Positions 24,544 through 37,168 of a stretch of DNA of 64,000 nt are shown piece after piece; positions within the stretch are counted from its first letter, which is position 1, and each line of letters begins with the position of its first letter. A program made the translations under genes and the position numbers. The notes beneath the pieces are model-generated. The model searched no databases, had not been told where the DNA came from, and was given only the letters and a program-made list of their open reading frames with translations. The stretch covers positions 88,307,498 through 88,371,497 of the forward strand of contig CM046447.1 in the NCBI GenBank assembly GCA_025506515.1, given 5' to 3'. This stretch comes from Flaveria trinervia (taxonomy: Eukaryota > Streptophyta > Magnoliopsida > Asterales > Asteraceae).

Positions 24544-25404
24544 TGTTGGATCAAGAAGAAGGCTAATGCAACCAAAACTATATCACTTAAGTTATTTTGA
24601 TGCTGCATGCAAAGGTTTCCAAAGCTCTTCATGGAACTTCCGAAGGTTGTAGAGTTCTTCCGAAGACAAAGGAAAAGTCTAGCTTCCAAAGACGGAACTC
24701 TACTTCCGAAGACAAATGCATACTTCCGAAGTTCAAGACTTAGAAGAATAAAGTGAAGACCACCTCCGAAGTATGATGAAGAAGTCTCCAAGTCTTGGAA
24801 GAAGCAGCCTCTTCCGAAGTATAAAGTGGCTTCAGAAGTACTTACTCTTTCGAACCCATTTAACCTTCGGAAGACACTGCTATAACCAGTGGACACAAGT
24901 ATGGTCTCTGACACTCCGCTGCAGACTTCTGATACAACATGGCTTCTTCTTAAAGAACCATGTTGTTGACCATACTTTATTCCACTGTTTACCTTTTCAT
25001 GATAATACAGTTGCCATCTTTAGTTGGTGACAAAAGGTAAGTCAGGGACATGTCCAGACTACCAAATCTCAGATAAGACTTTATCCGAGATACCTTAATC
25101 TTTAGTCTTGTAGTATAGACTTTAGCTATAGGATCCCAACTGGTATCAAAGTATATCCGGCTATAGATAGTATTATATATAGGTTCTCCTTGTAATTCAT
25201 ACAGACAACACAAACAATCTGCTTGTAAGAGTCTTTGTATTTTGATTTGAGAATCAATATATAAAAGTATCTTGAAAATTATCTTTCTGTGTTCTTAGTT
25301 ACTTTTTATATTGTGATCAACTCTTCTTGATTCTTACCCGAGTGTGATTCTAGGTGAGTTTGAGAGAAAACATTCATGTTTAAGTGACAAACACCGATCC
25401 TGCA
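24544..25404 (+). mobile_element. Copia 5' LTR
   Basis: Starts TGTTGGATCAAG and ends ATCCTGCA directly before the PBS. It shares almost all of its sequence with 36318-37168. The U3 part (24620-24880) contains at least nine copies of the 9-mer CTTCCGAAG, its reverse complement or near variants. A TATA-like stretch TTATATATAGG is at 25173-25183, which would place transcription start around 25205. Confidence 0.9.
25173..25183 (+). promoter_or_regulatory. Copia LTR TATA box
   Basis: TTATATATAGG sits about 290 bp after the palindrome array and about 220 bp before the LTR end, a normal position for the U3/R boundary. The same segment recurs in the 3' LTR near 36941-36950. Confidence 0.6.
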
Positions 25405-25406
25405 AT

Positions 25407-25418
25407 TGGTATCAGAGC
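25407..25418 (+). other. Copia primer binding site (tRNA-iMet type)
   Basis: TGGTATCAGAGC two bases after the LTR end is complementary to the 3' end of plant initiator methionine tRNA, the usual primer of Copia elements. Confidence 0.92.
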
Positions 25419-25495
25419 ATCTCAGGCTCTTGATTGCGTGATCTAACCATCCAAATCAACCTGTTTTCACTCCTCCCTACCACTCACTCCCTCAA

Positions 25496-27888
25496 ATGGC
25501 CCTCAACATATCTGAAGTAGAAATGGGGATGGTGACCAAAGCGCCAATCATCACCCCTAAAAACTTCAGATCCTGGAGTAAAAGAATGGAAGGCTTCATT
25601 AGATACCAAGACAGCAAGATGTGGAACTCGATTGTCAATAGACCGTACAAGCCAAAGGTGGCTTCACCTGGTGGAAACGGTGCCATGATAGAAAAAGCTG
25701 TCGAGGACTATTCTGATGAAGACAGAAAGAAGATGGACATCGACAGCAATGCTATGACTATTCTCATGACTGCAATATCGAACTCTATTATGGTGGGGTT
25801 TGAGCATTGCAAGACTGCCAAAGAATTGTTTCATGCACTTGCTCAGATGTATTCTTGCTCCAACGACTCAAAGAAGGACTCATTGAAGCAGCAGTTCGAG
25901 AACTTCACTCATATTGCTAGAGAGACCCTCAGCCAGCAGTACTTCAAGTACATGGATCTTATCTCTTCCCTTCAGTCTGTAAAGATCACTACTGAACTTA
26001 GAGATCTCACTAGAAAGTTCATGAGTGCTCTTCCAAATGAGTGGACATTCTACTGTGTCTCTATTAAGAGAACAGAAAACTTGAACACTCTTTCCATGAC
26101 TGAGCTCTATGGCATCCTTGATGGATACCATCTAGAGATGGAGAGTAAGAAGGGCCATCAAACAACCAGATCTATGAGTCTTCCTGCTAGCAACACTTTA
26201 ATGGTTGCTGAAGGCTCATTAACCCCTCAACCTCAGCACTTCCTGACTTATCAGCAGCCATCCTGCTCATCTGGTCCCTACATCACTTATCCTGAGACTC
26301 CAAGGTCTCAACAGGCTCAACATAACTCCTTCTAGGAAAGTTGTGCCTTTGTCTCAGGAGGTGGGCACTCAGGAGATTTTCAATACTGCTTTGATGATCT
26401 TGAGTGCTTCAGCCCAGATGATGTAGAGTACGTGGACATTGTCCAGCAAATTGCTCTTTTAACTTACAGAGCAAAGAAGTTCTTTAAGAGAACTGGAAGG
26501 CACTTCCCTCAGAATCCAACTACCAGCAAGTTCGGGTTTGACAAGACCAGAGCAAAGTATTACAACTGTAACCAACTGGGTCATTTTACAAGGGAATGCA
26601 AGGCTCCCAAGACCAATCCGGGAACCCCACAGGCCTCCACACATCCCTCAACCTCAAAGCCCACTGAGAAGTCAACTGAGACGGCCGCAATGGCTCAAGA
26701 AGTTGACTGGAGCTTCATGGTACAGGATGTGACTCCTGCTCTAGCTCTCATGGCCGGAACAGATGATGCTCAGGTATATGAACATCTCTGCACTCCAGCC
26801 TGTATAGCTAAAGTTAAACTCTATCAGGATTACAATATGGAAATCAGATCTAACATTGAGTCTTTAAATATTCTAAAATCTGATTTTAAAAGAGCTGAAT
26901 CTGACTATCAAAAGAAAATTGATGAGTTGGAGAAAACTGTATCTCTTTTGAAACATGAACACCCAACTACAAGACTCAAATCAAGGATCTGATATCCAAA
27001 TTATCTGAGGCTCAAGCCCAGCTTGTCACTGCTGAGGCTCAGGCCAGAAGCATGCTATCTCTGAGCAAAACTTCCAAGCTATTCTTGCATCATCCTCCCA
27101 TTCCAAACTTGTTATCAGAACAAAGAAGGGTTGGAAACCAATGAAATTGCTCCACCATACTCCTATAAGTCTATCAGACAGCCTAGATGTGTACTGAAGA
27201 GCAAGAGGTTACAACTGCTGACCCTTTCTTTCCAGAGTTAAAGGATGAGGCACCAATAGTGGCCACCACAGGGAAGGAACAGGTAGATACACCTATCGCC
27301 TCCTGTGATGATCAAATCCTAACCACCAAAGCCAGAAGAAGCAGAGCTAAAGCTGCTAGGAGAACTGCTAAGAAAGTGGCTGAATCCAAACTGAAAATTG
27401 ACCCCAAACAGAAGGGTGTCTTTTATTCAGCTAGTTTCCAAGTGTTTGGTACTTCTGATTCAGGAAAGGAATGTAATACCAACATTCCTATCCTACCAAA
27501 GGATCAGAAGTTAAAGGGAAAAGTTGCTGACGAAGAAAAGAAAACCAAGAAACAACAACCCTCACTTCCCCAAAAGACTAACATTGCATGCATCATGTGT
27601 GGCCTGCAAAATCATATGGCAAAAGATTGTTACTACAATCCTGCAAGCACACATTATGCAAATAATGTTAGAAAAGAAGGAGTCAGGGAAGGTTTCACTT
27701 TTGACCTTCCATACGGTTCAAGAGTTGAAGAAGGGAAAGCTAGTTTCCAAAGCCAAGTTGCTTTCGGAAGAAACTCCTTCTTCCGAAGGAAAATGGCTTC
27801 GGAAGCAAAAGCTACTAAGGTTCGGAAGAACAAGAAAGCTCCCTTGAAACCATCCCAAAGAAGACTGCTTCGGAAGAAAAGGTGGTGA
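25496..27888 (+). pseudogene. Copia gag, broken
   Basis: The ATG at 25496 opens a frame with a typical Copia nucleocapsid N-terminal part (NFRSWSKRMEGFI, then ALPNEWTFYCVSI). A TAG at 26333-26335 interrupts it, and the same frame continues to 26992. The first zinc knuckle reads YNCNQLGHFTREC with tyrosine in place of its first cysteine (near 26560), so it would not bind zinc normally. A frameshift near 26960 ends the frame. From 27187 to 27888 a second open stretch has an intact knuckle CIMCGLQNHMAKDC and a lysine-rich tail. That tail (27755-27890) is built on TTCGGAAG repeats like those in the LTR. In the family, gag forms the virus-like particle; here it cannot be made whole. Confidence 0.85.
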
Positions 27889-28140
27889 GGACTTCTTCCG
27901 AAAAGAAAGAAACTTCGGAAGAAGACCATGCTGCAAAAGCTTCTACAAGCTCATCCTCCAAGATCAGCCAAAGGGTGGACTAGAAGATCAAGGAAGATGC
28001 TGCAGCCCAAACCTCTTCCTCAATGACCTCTGTTGAACCCCCATGCATATCTTTTGGTTCACTCATGTCTTTATCTTTGGAAGAACCCAAGACCAATGAA
28101 GCTTGGGTTTCCAAACAAAACTAAATTCTCATCTTATGTG

Positions 28141-31100
28141 TAGGAACATTCATTTGACAAGAACAACAATGTATGGATTGTGGATAGTGGATGCTCCAGG
28201 CACATGACAGGGAACATACATCTCCTTCAATAATTTCAACATTATGATGGAGGTCCTCCAATTTGGAGGTGAGGCCGGAGGATATATTTCTGGTAGAGGG
28301 AGTATATCCAACGGTATGTTAACCGTTGAAAGTTAACTTTGTCAAACAGCTTGAACACAATCTGTTAAGTGTTTCTCAATTCTGTGATCAAAAGCACCAA
28401 ATGCTTTTCACAGAACATGAGTGCATTATCCTCAAACCAGGGATGACAATTCCTCCGGAATTGGTGCTTTTTAGATCTCCCAAGGGGGATATGTACAAGC
28501 TTGATATGAACAATGCTTCCCCAATGGGTGAAGTATCATGCTTTCTTTCCAAAGCTGATAGTGATAAGTCAACACTGTGGCATAAACGTATGTGTCATGT
28601 AAATTTTAAGACAATGAATAAATTGGCTAAAAATAACTTGGTACATGGTTTGCCTAAAAAGGAGTTTTTCTGCAAAGACAACTGTGTTGCATGCCTGAAA
28701 GGGAAACAACACAATGATCTCATAAATCCAAATGTGTTAAATCTATCACTACTCCATTGCACTTATTGCACATGGATCTTTTTGGTCCCACGAGTATAAT
28801 GAGCATTGGAAGGAATTCATATTGCCTTGTGATAGTTGATGATTTTACAAGATTCACATGGGTATTATTTTTAAGAACTAAAGATGAAACTGCTGAAACG
28901 TTAAAATCTTTTATTCTTAAAATAGAAAATCAAATTGATCACAAGGTTAAAATAATTAGATGTGATCAAGAGACTGAGTTTAAGAACTTCATTCTTGACT
29001 CATTCTGTAACTCAAAAGGGATTGCCAGACAATATAGTGCTCCCAGAATTCCTCAACAAAATGGTGTTACTGAGAGGAGGAATAGGACACTTATTGAGGC
29101 TGCTCGAACTATGTTAGCTGATTCAAAGCTACCTTTAACATTCTGGACAGAGGCAGTCAGCACTGCATGCTACGTTCAGAACAAAGTTCTTGTAGTTAAG
29201 CCCCATGGAAAACCCCTTATGAGCTATGGAACAAGATGGCCACCGTTCATTGGCTTTCTAAGGTCCTTTGGCAGCAGGTGTACCATACTTACACAAAGGA
29301 CAATTTAGCAAAATTTGCTGAAAAGTCGGATGATGCTATCTTTGTTGGATACTCTTCTAGTTCTAAAGCTTACAGAGTATACAACATTAAGAATCAACAA
29401 TTTGAGGAGTCATCCAATATAGTTGTTAATGAGCACACTCCTTGTGTTAGGGAGAATGGGCCTGATCAAATATTTGATTTAGAATTGTTTTCAAACTATT
29501 CTAAACCCTCTTGTGAGAATGTTTCAGTTGGAATAGGTGCTCAAAATGATGCTGATGCTGCTACTAATGATCAACTGTTTGAGCTTCCCAGGCCTAGACC
29601 AAATTCTCTAAGTGCTGAAATACATCAAGCTTCCACTATTCACAGATCCGACAATTTATCTATATCAAGGAATAGTGAAGCTTCAACAAGTGAGTCACCT
29701 ACTGAGCCTCAAAGCTCATTAGGTGATCCACCACAACACCAGGCAGAAGGAGGTAGTATTTTGAAGGAACATGCAACTGTTAATACTACCTCACAGCCAA
29801 CTATCGATGATGTTTCTCATTCATTCAATCAGTCCTCATTGATTGACTTTGAAACAACAGCTGGACAGAGTGTTCTAGTTCCTGAACAGAATATGTCCAA
29901 CCTGGATCTATCTCTGCAACTGGAAGTGATTCCTCGGCTTCGGATTCACAACACTCATCCAACTGAGAACATCATAGGGAATGTCTCTGAGGGTGTGAGA
30001 ACAAGAGGACAACTCATCAAGGGAATGTTTGCTTGTACTCATGCTTTCTATCTCATGGAACCCAAGAAGGTAGAAGATGCCTTAAAAGATAGTAGCTGGA
30101 TTGAATCGATGCAAGAGGAGCTACTTCAATTCAAGAGATAGAAGGTATGGAACCTATGTCCGCTACCATCTGGTCAAGTACCCATAGGCACCAAATGGGT
30201 TTTTCGAAACAAGAGAGATGATAGAGGCTTGATCATCAAGAATAAGGAAAGACTTATGGTTCAAGGATATACTCAAGAGGAAGGAATCGATTATACTGAT
30301 GTCTTCGCACCAGTTGCAAGACTTGAGGCAGTTAGGATCTTCCTTGCTTATGCTGCATCCAAGGACTTCACAGTATACCAAGTTGATGTCAAGTGTGCTT
30401 TTCTATACATGGATATAGACAGGGAAGTGTACGTATGCCAACCTCCAGGATTTGAAGATCCACAGCATCCCAACTATGTGTGTAAATTGGATAAAGCTCT
30501 ATATGGGCACTGCAGAAGCACCTAGGCTGTGGTATGAGACTCTGTCTCAGTTTCTTCTGAAGAATGACTATACTAGAGGTACTTTACAAGACTCTCTTCA
30601 TTAAAAAGTATGGAAAGGACATTTTGCTTGTACAAGTCTATGTCGATGACATCATATTTGGCACCTCAAATGACCAAATGTGCAAGGACTTTGAGAGCAT
30701 TATGAAGAAGAAGTTTGAGATGAGCTCCATGGAAAAAATGGACTTTTTCCTTCGAATTCAGGTAAAGCAACTGAAGGAAGGGTTCTTCATTAATCAATCT
30801 AAATATGTCTCTGACATCTTAGAAATTTGAGATGAAGGATTGCAAGCCTGCCAAGACACCCATACCCAGAAACCATAATTTTGTCCTGACCTTGAGGGGG
30901 AGGATACTGATTAACATCAGTATAGGGCAATTATTGGTTCTCTGATGTATCTTACAACAAGTAGACCTGATATCATGTTTTCTACTTGCATTTGTGCAAG
31001 ATATTAGGCTGCTCCTAAGGTGTCTCACTTAGCTGCTGTTAAGAGAATCCTCAGATACCTCAAAGGAGCACCTAAACTAGGTCTTTGGTATCCCAGAAAC

Positions 31101-31580
31101 AAGGATTTCAATCTTTATGGATACTCTGACAGTGACTACGACGGCTGCAATATTGACAAGAAATCAACATCGGGAGGATGTCAATTTCTTGGTGGAAGGA
31201 TCATCTCATGGAAACGCAAGAAACAATCCTGTGTCTCTACATCAACTGCTGAAGCTGAATACTTTGCTGCTGCTAGCTGCTGTGCTCAACTGCTATGGAT
31301 TCAAAATCAGATGTTAGACTATGGATTCAACTTTATGAGTACTCCTATCCATTTTAACAACAACAGTGCTATCTCCATTACTGAAAATCTGGTGAAGCAC
31401 TCTAAGACTAAGCACATTGACATAAGGTATCATTTCATTAGAGACATTCATGAGAAAAATCTAATCAGGTTAATCAAAGTTGATTCAAATGAACAATATG
31501 CTGATTTGTTTACCAAAGCTTTTGATGAACAAAGGTTTAAGTATCTCATAGCAGCTATTGGGATGATAAACATTGATTAA
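28141..31580 (+). pseudogene. Copia pol (protease, integrase, RT, RNase H), broken
   Basis: Domains in order: protease with WIVDSGCS (D-S-G at 28183-28191); the GAG-pre-integrase region with LWHKRMCHVNF and CVACLKGKQH (28570-28710); integrase core with MDLFGPTS, a changed second block RCDQETEF, and QQNGVTERRNRT (28770-29090); RT with GTKWVFRNK, QVDVKCAFL and YVDD (30639-30650); RNase H with SDSDYDGC and STAEAEYFAA (31120-31265), ending in a TAA at 31578-31580. Breaks: stops after the protease near 28230; frameshifts near 28750, 29260, 30510, 30580 and 30825; and TAG codons at 30139 and about 31005 where the family normally has glutamine. It is a dead copy. Confidence 0.88.
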
Positions 31581-31649
31581 TCTGATCTCTTTTGAAAAAC
31601 CTTTTTAATATGTAAGTCTTGTGTCAATACAATTTAAGCCCTGTTACAA

Positions 31650-31960
31650 GGAATTCTCTCAGAAATTTTCTAAGTGTAAATTCCTTCTGAAGAGAAATTA
31701 ACCTTCGGAAGACATTATTATATCTTCCGAAGCATAATTTCTCAAAGGATAACTTTCTTCTCGGAAGAGTTTTTGGTCTCGGAAGAAGCGATTGATTGCA
31801 TATCAGATCTACTTCCGAAACTTACAAATTCTCCATTCAGAAGCAACTCTAACCTTCGGAAGCATAGAATTGGCTTCTAAAGTAAGAATTGCCTTCGGAA
31901 GACAAGTTACCTTCAGAAATGTTTTACACTCGGAAGAGAGATCTCACTGTGTAACGTAAA
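31650..31960 (+). repeat. CTTCGGAAG palindrome array between pol and the extra ORF
   Basis: At least ten copies of CTTCGGAAG, CTTCCGAAG, CTCGGAAGA or near variants lie in this spacer (for example near 31691, 31724, 31762, 31778, 31811, 31854, 31893, 31931). The same motif fills the U3 region of this element's LTRs. It is directly followed by a TATA box (31978) and the third ORF. Confidence 0.75.
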
Positions 31961-31977
31961 TTTCTTGGGCCCCACAC

Positions 31978-31985
31978 TATAAAAA
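31978..31985 (+). promoter_or_regulatory. Candidate internal promoter TATA box for the third ORF
   Basis: TATAAAAA in the context CACTATAAAAAGAAAG is a strong plant TATA match. It lies just after the palindrome array and 236 bp before the ATG at 32221, and the DNA between is C/T-rich with an A/C-rich leader like a 5' UTR. The promoter role is inference. Confidence 0.5.
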
Positions 31986-32220
31986 GAAAGATTTTGTTAA
32001 TGATGTCAGATTATTTAACTGATTTTTAACCTTACCGCCACTGTCATTTCATCCACTAACCCATCACATCACCTTATCCTAACCCCATTACCACCTCTCC
32101 ACAATGTTTTAAATAATCTCGACTATTCACTTTCACTCTCTTACTTGCAAACTTTACAGCCCTAGAAATTTCTTCTACTCATCTTTACCCAGCTCAAATC
32201 ATTCCCATTCACCTTTCCAA

Positions 32221-33112
32221 ATGGCCTTCAACCCACAACACAATCAAGTCGCACTTCTTGATTCATCAAGAGATGCCGACTTCTCAAATATCATCTCCTT
32301 CCTAACCCAATCTTCATACTACACCGCTCTGACTGTTAACCCCACAATTTACACAAACCATATGTCTGAATTTTGGGCAAATGGTCAGATTGAAACCCTA
32401 AATGGGGTCCGTGTCATTCGATCGAGTATCTGTGGCCAGGAGTTGGTCATTACTCCAACGGAATTTCCCAAAGCAGACTTGGACCATTCTTATCTCCAAA
32501 TGGGATATGGAGGAGACGTTAGCAGGTCAACTGTCTACAAATTTAACTTCTCGTACAAATGGAAGTTCCTGCTACACGTGGTCCTTCACTGCTTGTCAAA
32601 TAAATCCGGCGGATGGGATCAAATCCCATTTGAACTTGGGTGCCTTGTTCATGGGTTGGTAAAACACCTCCGCTTCAACTATTCAAGATTTGTGCTGACT
32701 AACCTCATGGAAATATTCAGAAAGACACATTCTTCATGTATCCCAGGTTTCTCCAACATATAATCAACTGTGAGCTAGACCAGAGCACGCTTGTCTGTGC
32801 AGCTGCTCTGACTGCTCCCCAGATGAGGCCGACCATCTTCAAGACTTTGAAGAGAGTGTCCACCAACTTCAGAGGAAGAGATACTGCACTTCTTCCAGGT
32901 ATGACTGAGCCAACGGCTCCTGGTGACATCCCTGTTAACCCCACAGGTGATGAACCCACACCAGCAACTACCCCACTATACCCACACTACCCATCACCAT
33001 CACTTATCAAAGACGTCCCAAACGAACCCTTGTTCAATCTACTCTGTTTGAACAAGCTCCTCCTGTTCCATCCAAAAAGGCTAGAGTGGAACAAAGGGCT
33101 CCACTCAGCCTG
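32221..33112 (+). pseudogene. Copia third ORF, N-terminal part, frameshifted
   Basis: The ATG at 32221 opens 180 residues with ALTVNPTIYTNHMSEFW and YKWKFLLHVVLHCL, followed by a frameshift near 32735 into MYPRFLQHIIN and a T/P-rich tail to 33112. The same domain occurs in the second Copia at 57943-59055 (TVRPTIY, FLIHMFQHCLS, FLMYPRFIQ). This is the extra ORF of SIRE-like Copia elements. In plant genome annotations proteins of this kind are often given unrelated domain names; its function is not established. No signal peptide or membrane segment is seen in this part. Confidence 0.7.
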
Positions 33113-34122
33113 AGGTCCAACCATCCTTCACAGTTGACCTTAATTTAGGTCCTAAGTCTGCTCAGTCTCAGACCCATGAGCCCACAACCAAGATGAAAGC
33201 CCTCAGGGTGAGTCTCTATACTCCCCTGAGCAGCCAACAAGGGACAACCCCACCAGAGGCTTAATTCCTGTAGACATTGACCAAAGTCCTGGGTCAGTAG
33301 GTTTAACCATCCTATCTTTTACTGACCTTTTATTTAAAACTGATGAAGAGATAACATCTCTATGGCAATGAATTGATCTACAACACCCTCTCCAAGATCA
33401 ACAGAGCCTGGAGCAATCTCTTATCTCTAGCTCCCATCAGCAACCAACTGAGGTGAGTCCCACTGATGTGGAGGGGACTCATGTAGATTCAGCTGCCACT
33501 ACAGAAGGTGCCTCAATGGACCTTATGGACAGTGGTAACATTTCTTAGACTGAATCTACGGCAACCGAGCCCTTTGATGACTCTGAAAGAGACATCATTG
33601 AGCATGGGAAACCAGGGTGCCAAGAAACCACATCTGGTGGTGAGGCTGAACATACTAGGTATGTTACCTATCTCCCCGTGATTCTTCGAAAGAAGATGAG
33701 GGAAGCATGCAACTCCTCATTCAAGATCTTCTTTCTAAAGTCTCAAATCTGGAATCTCAGGTTAGGACTTTAGAGGCAAGATCTGCCACTCAGTAACTTG
33801 AGATTGACAATCTCAAGGCTCAACTAGTTGAGAAACAGACAGAGAGGTCTGTTAGGCATGTACCTATTCAGGTCTCCCTACTTCCTCCTCTAGCTCATCT
33901 AGCTTTAAGATGATGCTACCAAAAAGGGGGAGAATGTTCAAAGACAACACACAAGGAACCACAAGCCGCCTTCCACTTCAACATCTTCCTCTCCCATCAT
34001 TTCTGCGCCTGAAACATCTCAGTCACTCTTCGGATTGATCCAAGGATGCTTATAATCTTTACAGACTCTTCACCAAGTTTCTGTTAAGATCTTCCTTTGA
34101 GCAACCAAGTCATGATGCTGCA
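33113..34122 (+). pseudogene. Decayed linker of the Copia third ORF
   Basis: S/P/T/Q-rich coding texture with many stops in every frame. Words such as LSSSHQQ and phrases for acidic and serine-rich segments can be read in pieces. It connects the N-terminal domain to the coiled-coil part. No domain is identifiable. Confidence 0.5.
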
Positions 34123-36062
34123 ATGATCTACTTTGGAGCAGAAGAACTTCAAAGGCTGACTGCACCTTCTACCACTGTGGAAAAAGTTAGTCAACCTAAG
34201 GTTCTCATGGAACCTAAGATTCAATTCGAAGGGGAAATAGGAACCGATGGCCCAGCAACTGAAGCAGTTGGGACAGAATCAACATCTCCTTTAACTTCCG
34301 AAGCTGAAGTTAAAGCCTCAGAAGAACAAGCTGAATCTTCCAAAGCTGAAATGGAAGCTGCGGAAGGACTGTTTAAAATGTCCGAGGAACTGATCATCAC
34401 AGATGCTATCTTGGAAATGGCATCTGAAATGAGCAGCGAGGACTTTCCGATTGCACCTCCATCACAGACTCCATCTCTGACTCTCTCACAATCAGAAACC
34501 TCTCTCCAAGAACCACCACAGTCAGGATCTTCAAAGGATAAAGGTAAAAGGAAGATGAACTGCGGAAGAGATTCAGGAAGAGGAGAAGATCGACAAACTT
34601 AAGAAGAAAGGAAGACTTCAGACTGAGAAGTTGCTAGCTGTTAGCACAAAAGCAGTTGCTTCCAATCAGGAGGTTGTCATCAATAAAAGAAGAGAGCAGA
34701 TCATTGACCAGCTCATTGAAATGGGAGCTGCCAATGAAGAAACACTCCTGCTACCATTAGAGGAGTTGGTGGATCTGGAGAAGGCAACCAGGTTGAAGCT
34801 TGAAGAAGAAGCCAGGTTGGCCTTAGAGGAAAAGGAAAAGAAACAGAAGGAGGATGAATTGCAGCTGAGGAGAAACATGATAAACTTCCTACTCTCCAGA
34901 GGTTTTGATCTTCAAGAACTCTCTCCACACAACGATGACACGATCCTCTGGCTCTTCAACAAAGAGCAGGATCAAATGGAGAAAGAAAGGAAGAAGGCTG
35001 CAAAAGAAAAGGAAAGAGAGAAGAAGAAGAAAGAAGAAGAGGCTAGGGTCACTGCCTCCAAGAAGCTTACTGAGAAAGCCTGGATAAAGGACTATCTTCG
35101 GGCTCATGGCTTCTCCGGTAGGCAGGTGGGTCCTATGTCTGAAAGGACACTCCAACGGATTGTCAGTGAAATTAAGGTGACATCCGGTTGGGGAAAAGGA
35201 AAGAGATGTGCAGAAGGGGAAAGGGATGACCTTCACTGCTTCTACCCAACCACAACTTGAACCCTCATCCTCACCATTCACTATTAAACCTGAACTCTTC
35301 ACCCCTGAACCCACATCACTACCCTCTACTACTCCCTCACCTCAACCTCTAAACTTCCCATCATCCAACCCAAAACACTAGCCAGAACCTCTGAACCTAA
35401 ACCTACCCAATTACCATCCAAACCATCCCTTCAGCCTTCTCAACATCTCTCCCTTGAGGAGTTTAAGGCAATCAAGACGAATCTCACTAATTGCACCACT
35501 TTGAGCGAAGTTTCCTGTGTAGAAGACTCTGTCAACATTACCTATGTAGACGGATCTTCAAGTTCCCTCACAAGAGACAGATTCCTTGATTTGCCTAGAG
35601 GAACTTTGGACCAGGCTGCAAGACTTTTGGGCCTCAATTCAGACTCTTTAAATGAGGAAGAAAAGAAGCTCAGAAGAAAACTGGTGACTCTGCTGGATAC
35701 AAGAAAAGAGGACAAGATTCCTAGTCAGTCTCTTGTGCCCAGAAGAAAGATAATTCAGTGGAGGTTTGATGAACCTTCTCACAACTTTGTTGTGGAAAGA
35801 GAGAATGGTGAAGTCAACAGACTTAATGCAACCTCTCTGTTACACTCTAACAGATTTTACATTGCTGAGTTAGCAGAGAAACCATTCTCCAACCCCTCCA
35901 ACTCTGAAACTGCTGCACTCGTCAGAAATCATCTCAGCAGTCTTCATTTGGCGAGCTAACTGCAAAAGCAAAGATTGAAGAAGAGTTGAAGTTGAGAAGA
36001 CAGGAAGACAAGGAAAGATCTCCCACCAAAGGTGCTGCCTTTCTACAGATGGTGGAAGGTCC
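34123..36062 (+). pseudogene. Copia third ORF, coiled-coil and C-terminal part
   Basis: Three open pieces: 34123-34602 (acidic, S/E-rich), 34631-35260 (long charged helix with KLEEEARLALEEKEKKQKED and KKAAKEKEREKKKKEEEA, then KAWIKDYLRAHGFSGRQVG) and 35501-35959 (with RRKIIQWRFDEPSHNFVVER). The second Copia has counterparts: KEMKDYLSSQGFTKRRIG and FLINQGYDLDEVFG at 56131-57348. The repeated pattern of a short (L/M)xxxGFxxxxxG helix-like block in both elements suggests a real protein domain kept under selection for part of the family history. Stops separate the pieces here. Confidence 0.65.
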
Positions 36063-36305
36063 TGAATTGGAACCTATAGTTTGATGGGAATATGATTACA
36101 GTTCCCATCAACTAACTCTTTTCAGAGGGCAACAACAAAGGGTACATGTTATCCAAGTGACAGACTGGATTTCCTGTCTACCAAGGATCTTTACAAGCTT
36201 CTCAGCACCACATCAGGGAAGAACAAGGAGACAAACAAATATTTGCTCTCCTTGGTGCTGAAAGTTTTGAGAAGTCGAGGTAAGTGAAGTTTTGGTAGCA
36301 TCAGC

Positions 36306-36317
36306 CTAAGGGGGAGG
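36306..36317 (+). other. Copia polypurine tract
   Basis: AAGGGGGAGG directly precedes the 3' LTR and is the expected plus-strand primer site. Confidence 0.8.
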
Positions 36318-37168
36318 TTGGGATCAAAAAGAAGGCTAGTGCAACCAAACTATATCACTTAAGTTATTTTGATGCTGCATGCAAAGGATTTCGAAGCTCT
36401 TCATGGAACTTCCGAAGGTTGTAGAGTTCTTCCGAAGACAAAGGAAAAGTCCAGCTTCGAAGACAGAACTCTACTTCCAAAGACAAATGCATACTTCCGA
36501 AGTTCAAGACTTAGAAAATAAAGTGAAGACCACTTCCGAAGTATGATGAAGAAGTATTCAAGTCTTGGAAGAAGCAGCCTCTTCGAAGTATAAAGTGGCT
36601 TCGGAAGTACTTACTCTTCCGAAGCCATTTAACCTTCGGAAGACACTGCTATAACCAGTGGACACAGGTATGCTCTCTGACACTCCGCTACAGACTTCTG
36701 ATACAGCATGGCTTCTTCTAAAGAACCATGTTGTTGACCATACTTTATTCCACCGTTTACCTTTTCATGATAGTACAGTTGCCATCTTTAGTTGGTGACA
36801 AAAGGTAAGTCAGGGACATGTCCTGACTACCAAATCTCAGATAAGACTTCATCCGAGATACCTTAATCTTTAGTCTTGTAGTATAGACTTTAGCTATAGG
36901 ATCCCAGCTGGTATCAAAGTATATCGGCTGTAGATAGTATTATATATAGGTTCTCCTTGTAATTCATAAGACAACACAGACAATCTGCTTGTAAGAGTCT
37001 TTGTATTTGAGTTGAGAATCAATATATAAAAGTATCTTGAAAATTATCTTTCTGTGTTCTTAGTTACTTTTCATATTGTGATCAACTCTTCTTGATTCTA
37101 ACCGAGTGTGATTCTAGGTGAGTTTGAGAGAAAACATTCGTGTTTAAATGACAAACACCGATCCTGCA
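36318..37168 (+). mobile_element. Copia 3' LTR
   Basis: Homologous to 24544-25404; the first bases read TTGGGATC instead of TGTTGGATC, a small change at the LTR start. It ends ATCCTGCA before the duplication GCGTT. It keeps the palindrome array (36400-36650). Confidence 0.88.

Noticed and set aside
24534..25213. ORFs crossing the Copia LTR
   Set aside because: They read through LTR repeats and the insertion junction; no domain, and LTRs are non-coding.
34666..35314. Antisense ORFs rich in S/F/L
   Set aside because: Shadows of the lysine/glutamate-rich coiled coil on the plus strand.
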